Assembly (NCBI GenBank): GCA_023487865.1
Contig: JAMDBG010000077.1
Span: forward strand, 1-6,760
From: Deltaproteobacteria bacterium
GTDB taxonomy: Bacteria; Desulfobacterota; Syntrophia; Syntrophales; UBA5619
Direction: 5' to 3'
Length of the DNA stretch: 6,760 bases
Positions 5,731 through 6,760 of this stretch are shown here, piece by piece. Within the stretch, counting starts at the first letter, position 1. Each line of letters begins with the position of its first letter. The notes beneath the pieces were generated by a model. It made no database searches and had not been told where the DNA came from. It saw nothing but the letters and a program-made list of their open reading frames with translations. Both the position numbers and the translations under genes were made by a program.

Positions 5731-6135
5731 TCAGGGATTTTTCAGGACGGTGGTGATCCGGTCATGGATGAGCTGCGATGCCAGAGTGCTGCCGGATGGG
5801 CCGGCCATTACGGAGACGGAGGTCATTTCCTTTTCCACGTATTCCACCGAGATCCGGACCTTATCATCCTGAATCAGCGCCGAAAGCGTTCCTGTGGCAA
5901 TCTTCCGATTCCTCTCGATGTCGGTGGCTTTGAGGTCGGTCAGGGTCTTGTCGCACGCTGACCAGACTTTTTCAAAAGGGAACGTGTAGGTGGCCCGGAG
6001 GTAGCCGTCCGTATAGAGGAATTCCCCGGAACGGATACCGATCGTCTTTCTGCCTACGGTCAGCGAGGTGTCGCAGGCCGCAATCATCAGGAGCGCCGGA
6101 ACCAATAATATGAACCTGAGGAGCATTCTTTTCAT
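5731..6135 (-). CDS. Small lipoprotein, DUF3568-like
   Basis: A 134-residue lipoprotein precursor. The signal peptide MKRMLLRFILLVPALLMIAAC has two positive residues, a hydrophobic core and a lipobox (I-A-A-C) with lipidated Cys21. The mature part carries YLRATYTFPFEKVWSACDKTL (from about 45) and then alternating beta-strand stretches (KIATGTLSAL, DKVRISVEYV, TSVSVMAG), the pattern of the DUF3568 family of periplasmic lipoproteins, whose function is unknown. Residue +2 after the cysteine is Asp, which in enterobacteria keeps lipoproteins in the inner membrane; whether that rule holds here is uncertain. Start: the ATG at 6135 has AAAGGAA a few bases upstream. A longer in-frame reading from a TTG at 6267 would start inside the promoter -35 box and put 44 residues ahead of the signal peptide, so it is rejected. 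Confidence 0.85.
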   Translation of the reverse strand: MKRMLLRFILLVPALLMIAACDTSLTVGRKTIGIRSGEFLYTDGYLRATYTFPFEKVWSACDKTLTDLKATDIERNRKIATGTLSALIQDDKVRISVEYVEKEMTSVSVMAGPSGSTLASQLIHDRITTVLKNP

Positions 6136-6237
6136 GATCGTTCCTTTCTCTGCAGTTGGCGAAACGGGATGACAAATCGCCGGGCACGTCGTCCCAAACC
6201 TAAAAAAGTCCCAACGTATCCTTTCCAATCGGCGGGA

Positions 6238-6267
6238 ATCATAGTCCATTGCGGGGTCTCTTGTCAA
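6238..6267 (-). promoter_or_regulatory. Sigma-70 promoter of the lipoprotein gene
   Basis: On the - strand a perfect -35 TTGACA (6267-6262) and a -10 TATGAT (6243-6238, five of six) are separated by 18 bases. The predicted start is near 6230, leaving a leader of about 95 bases to the ATG at 6135. The leader can form an imperfect stem (6166-6173 with 6188-6195, one mismatch). This is the strongest vegetative promoter in the window. It lies 25 bases beyond the stop codon of the efflux gene fragment. Confidence 0.7.
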
Positions 6268-6291
6268 TCCTGCCGATAGCAGCTGTTTGGA

Positions 6292-6654
6292 TCAATAGGA
6301 CCCGTCCCTGTCATTGCGCAGCCACCCACCCCCCATGCTTTGGTACAACGCGACGGTGTCTGCCAGGCGTTGGGCCCTTGCCGCGATCAGGTTGATACCG
6401 GTTTGCTGCGCCTGCTGCTGCGTAATGAGCAGTTGCAGATAGCTGACCGCTCCCAGGGCATACTGTTGCCGCATCAGCTGCAGCGACTCCTGTGCCGATG
6501 CGTCGGCGGCGGCAAGCGCCGCCAGGGTCTGTGCATCGTTCTCGAGTGCACGCAGCACATCGGCCACGTTGCGCAGCGCCTGCAGAACGGTCTGGCGATA
6601 GTTGGCCGCGGCCGCATCGAATCCCGCTTCGGCCGCCCGTGCTTCGGCCCGAAG
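6292..6654 (-). CDS. C-terminal fragment of a NodT/TolC-family efflux outer-membrane protein
   Basis: About 120 residues of the C-terminal half of an outer-membrane efflux protein, the channel part of RND-type tripartite pumps. The fragment starts LRAEARAAEAGFD, continues NYRQTVLQALRNVADVL, then a long Ala/Gln-rich coiled-coil helix, the conserved YALGAVSYLQLLITQQQ (corresponding to family Y-x-x-G-x-x-S/D-x-L-x-x-L), and ends with LADTVALYQSMGGGW near the stop, the NodT-family terminus. Family members have about 450-500 residues, so roughly three quarters is missing. Upstream of about 6654 the frame stays open to the window edge but no longer resembles the family: another frame there encodes a GMC oxidoreductase piece. 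The GTG at 6567 is an internal valine, not a start. The high GC and Ala-rich composition resemble beta- or gammaproteobacterial versions and differ from the motility operon. Confidence 0.8.
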   Translation of the reverse strand, partial: LRAEARAAEAGFDAAAANYRQTVLQALRNVADVLRALENDAQTLAALAAADASAQESLQLMRQQYALGAVSYLQLLITQQQAQQTGINLIAARAQRLADTVALYQSMGGGWLRNDRDGSY

Positions 6655-6758
6655 GCCTGCATCGGCGGGGCCTCGGCAATGCGGTGCGACAGACGCTCCC
6701 CGGCGCGCAGCACCGCCATGTCGCGCGCATCGTCGAGGAAATTGGGATCGATCAGCGG
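6645..6758 (-). pseudogene. Internal/C-terminal fragment of a GMC-family (glucose-methanol-choline type) oxidoreductase, joined to the efflux gene
   Basis: From the right edge leftward, one - strand frame reads PLIDPNFLDDARDMAVLRAG then ERLSHRIAEAPPMQAFGP. This matches the C-terminal region of GMC flavoprotein dehydrogenases, where P-x-I-D-P-x-(F/Y)-L-x-D-x-x-D is followed by a helix of the R-x-x-R-I type. After AFGP the same frame turns into an implausible Arg/Pro/Cys-rich reading, while a different frame becomes the efflux protein. The switch falls within 6645-6656, a shared stretch read as AFGP in one frame and LRAE in the other. About 35-40 residues are visible; a true GMC enzyme has about 500-550. 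The family call rests on this short stretch only. Confidence 0.55.
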
Positions 6759-6760
6759 CG

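Noticed and set aside
6166..6195. Riboswitch or attenuator in the lipoprotein leader
   Set aside because: Only one imperfect 8-bp stem is seen, with no recognisable riboswitch core or terminator stem.

Overview
The window reads like a metagenomic contig from a motile Gram-negative bacterium, probably a deltaproteobacterium (Desulfobacterota/Syntrophobacterales-like). That placement is an inference from gene families (an NfnB/GltA-type flavoprotein, a DUF3568-like lipoprotein, flagellar stator genes behind a sigma-54 promoter, an RlmI methyltransferase); no rRNA or other marker gene is present to confirm it. Both ends look structurally abnormal, so the trustworthy core is roughly 430-6290.

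Left end (1-1104, + strand): the C-terminal two thirds of an NADPH-dependent glutamate synthase small-subunit/NfnB-like flavoprotein. Its first 127 bases repeat exactly 298 bases later and cause a frameshift, which looks more like a k-mer-sized assembly artefact or an out-of-frame tandem duplication than a working gene start. A GC-rich hairpin followed by eight T's lies between this gene and the next, convergent one.

Centre (1094-4161, - strand): a probable four-gene operon read right to left: an unrecognised 73-residue protein, a MotB-like stator protein, a MotA-like stator protein, and an HDOD-domain protein. The 73-residue ORF and motB overlap by four bases (GTGA) and motB is followed closely by motA; the HDOD gene follows after about 80 bases. 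motB before motA is the reverse of the usual order. Upstream of the first gene is a very good sigma-54 promoter (TGGCATG-N4-CTGC). Farther upstream are a near-consensus IHF-like site in an AT-rich stretch and a perfect 6-bp palindrome, which is the layout expected of an enhancer-dependent motility promoter.

Right half (4162-6291): an intergenic stretch with little recognisable content, then rlmI (23S rRNA m5C methyltransferase, + strand), then a convergent small lipoprotein gene (DUF3568-like, - strand) with a strong sigma-70 promoter (TTGACA-N18-TATGAT) about 100 bases upstream of its start.

Right end (6292-6760, - strand): the C-terminus of a NodT/TolC-type efflux outer-membrane protein, preceded directly and out of frame by a piece of a GMC-type oxidoreductase. 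The two are joined at about 6645-6656, so this end is also chimeric, by assembly error or by deletion. It is visibly richer in GC than the motility operon.
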